Shown here: piece by piece, positions 50,869 through 51,324 of the stretch
Layout of the letters: each line of letters starts with the position of its first letter
Numbering within the stretch: position 1 is the first letter of the stretch
Source of the DNA: Balneolaceae bacterium
GTDB lineage: Bacteria > Bacteroidota > Rhodothermia > Balneolales > Balneolaceae
DNA length: 51,324 nt
NCBI GenBank assembly: GCA_007693295.1
Contig: REDT01000197.1
Location: 1 to 51,324, forward strand
Reading direction: 5' to 3'
Made by a program: the position numbers and the translations under genes
The notes under the pieces: model-generated
Database searches by the model: none
Told to the model about the DNA's origin: nothing
The model's input: the letters and a program-made list of their open reading frames with translations, nothing else

Positions 50869-50923
50869 GTTATAACTTTTTGAAAGAAAAGGGTATCATC
50901 TGACAGACTGTTTTACGGAAACA
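50869..50923 (+). repeat. Direct repeat, left copy: remnant of a GIY-YIG gene 3' end plus downstream sequence
   Basis: Identical 55 nt to 51270-51324 (GTTATAACTTTTTGAAAGAAAAGGGTATCATCTGACAGACTGTTTTACGGAAACA). Confidence 0.95.
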
Positions 50924-50942
50924 TTTTCTATATACATATATA

Positions 50943-51029
50943 GGAGGGATGGCAGAGTGGTCGAATGCGGCGGTCTTGCCCCGTAGGGATCCCTTCGGGA
51001 AAAACCGCTGAGGCGCAAGTCTGCGGGGA
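50943..51029 (+). pseudogene. tRNA-Ser(TGA)-like sequence, interrupted in the anticodon loop and lacking the T-arm and 3' acceptor
   Basis: GGAGGGATGGCAGAGTGGTCGAATGCGGCGGTCTTG-[22 nt]-AAAACCGCTGAGGCGCAAGTCTGCGGGG, then AT-rich sequence with no TTCGAATCCC or TCCCTCC. Confidence 0.75.
50979..51000 (+). repeat. 22-nt near-palindromic insertion in the tRNA-Ser anticodon loop
   Basis: CCCCGTAGGGATCCCTTCGGGA sits between TTG and AAAACCGC of an otherwise normal anticodon arm; it contains CCCGTAGGGATCCCTTCGGG (palindromic apart from one T/T mismatch). Confidence 0.8.
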
Positions 51030-51061
51030 TTTAGTTCTTTTAATTTTTTGAAATTGACAGT

Positions 51062-51304
51062 TTGTATTATACGTATATACTGAAAAGTGAGATGAGTTAT
51101 TCTCACTACTATGGACATACAAGTGATCTGATTACCAGATTAAAGCGTCATAATGCAGGGAAAGTACGCAGTACAAAAGCATACAAACCCTGGAAGTTGA
51201 TCTACTCTGAAAAGTTTGCCACTAAATCGGAAGCTTATCAAAGAGAAAAATTTTTTAAAAGCATAGATGGTTATAACTTTTTGAAAGAAAAGGGTATCAT
51301 CTGA
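51062..51304 (+). CDS. GIY-YIG nuclease family protein
   Basis: YTYILKSEMSYSHYYGHTSDLITRLKRHNAGKVRSTKAYKPWKLIYSEKFATKSEAYQREKFFKS: GIY-YIG (YTY/YYG), conserved R and E; TTG start. Confidence 0.9.
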   Translation: MYYTYILKSEMSYSHYYGHTSDLITRLKRHNAGKVRSTKAYKPWKLIYSEKFATKSEAYQREKFFKSIDGYNFLKEKGII

Positions 51305-51324
51305 CAGACTGTTTTACGGAAACA
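51270..51324 (+). repeat. Direct repeat, right copy (GIY-YIG 3' end and downstream; runs to window edge)
   Basis: Identical 55 nt to 50869-50923, offset 401 bp. Confidence 0.95.

Noticed and set aside
50943-51029. Considered a group I intron with homing GIY-YIG endonuclease in tRNA-Ser
   Set aside because: The anticodon-loop insert is only 22 nt and the 3' tRNA exon is incomplete in this copy. No room for P3-P8 catalytic core, so a self-splicing intron is not supported within the window.

Overview
This 51.3 kb window is mostly conserved bacterial housekeeping chromosome. The gene content and order (AURKAIP1/COX24-like mini-protein, TAnnTTTG-type -7 box, HMA/AraC regulator, M23-bactofilin-atp cluster) suggest the Bacteroidota/Balneolota group; this is inference, not a database result. 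Contents, left to right: a truncated tRNA-Met (minus); a secreted nucleotide pyrophosphatase/phosphodiesterase-like protein; two near-identical tandem small secreted Ig/CarboxypepD_reg-like proteins; regulatory genes (stand-alone receiver, HMA-AraC, pseudo-receiver LuxR) and small membrane proteins; aspS + DUF429; sthA; sod; bacilliredoxin; a minus-strand cluster (protease-propeller-barrel protein, rnr, TamB-like, aroB, aroK, rqcH-like); a hidden 30-aa COX24/mS38-like ribosomal protein gene; lysC-dapB-dapA-dapD; ssb; a CBS/CNNM-type hemolysin-family protein; murB; a DUF2779 nuclease-like protein; an M48 peptidase; purB; guaB; M23 peptidase + bactofilin; and atpZ/I-atpB-E-F-H-A-G. The most unusual part is the right edge. 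There, a tRNA-Ser-like sequence has a 22-nt near-palindrome in its anticodon loop and no T-arm or 3' acceptor. It is followed by a GIY-YIG nuclease gene, and a 55-bp perfect direct repeat flanks the unit (offset 401 bp). A closely related palindrome lies in a separate ~185-bp highly structured intergenic element downstream of purB. I saw no CRISPR array, prophage or classical defence island.
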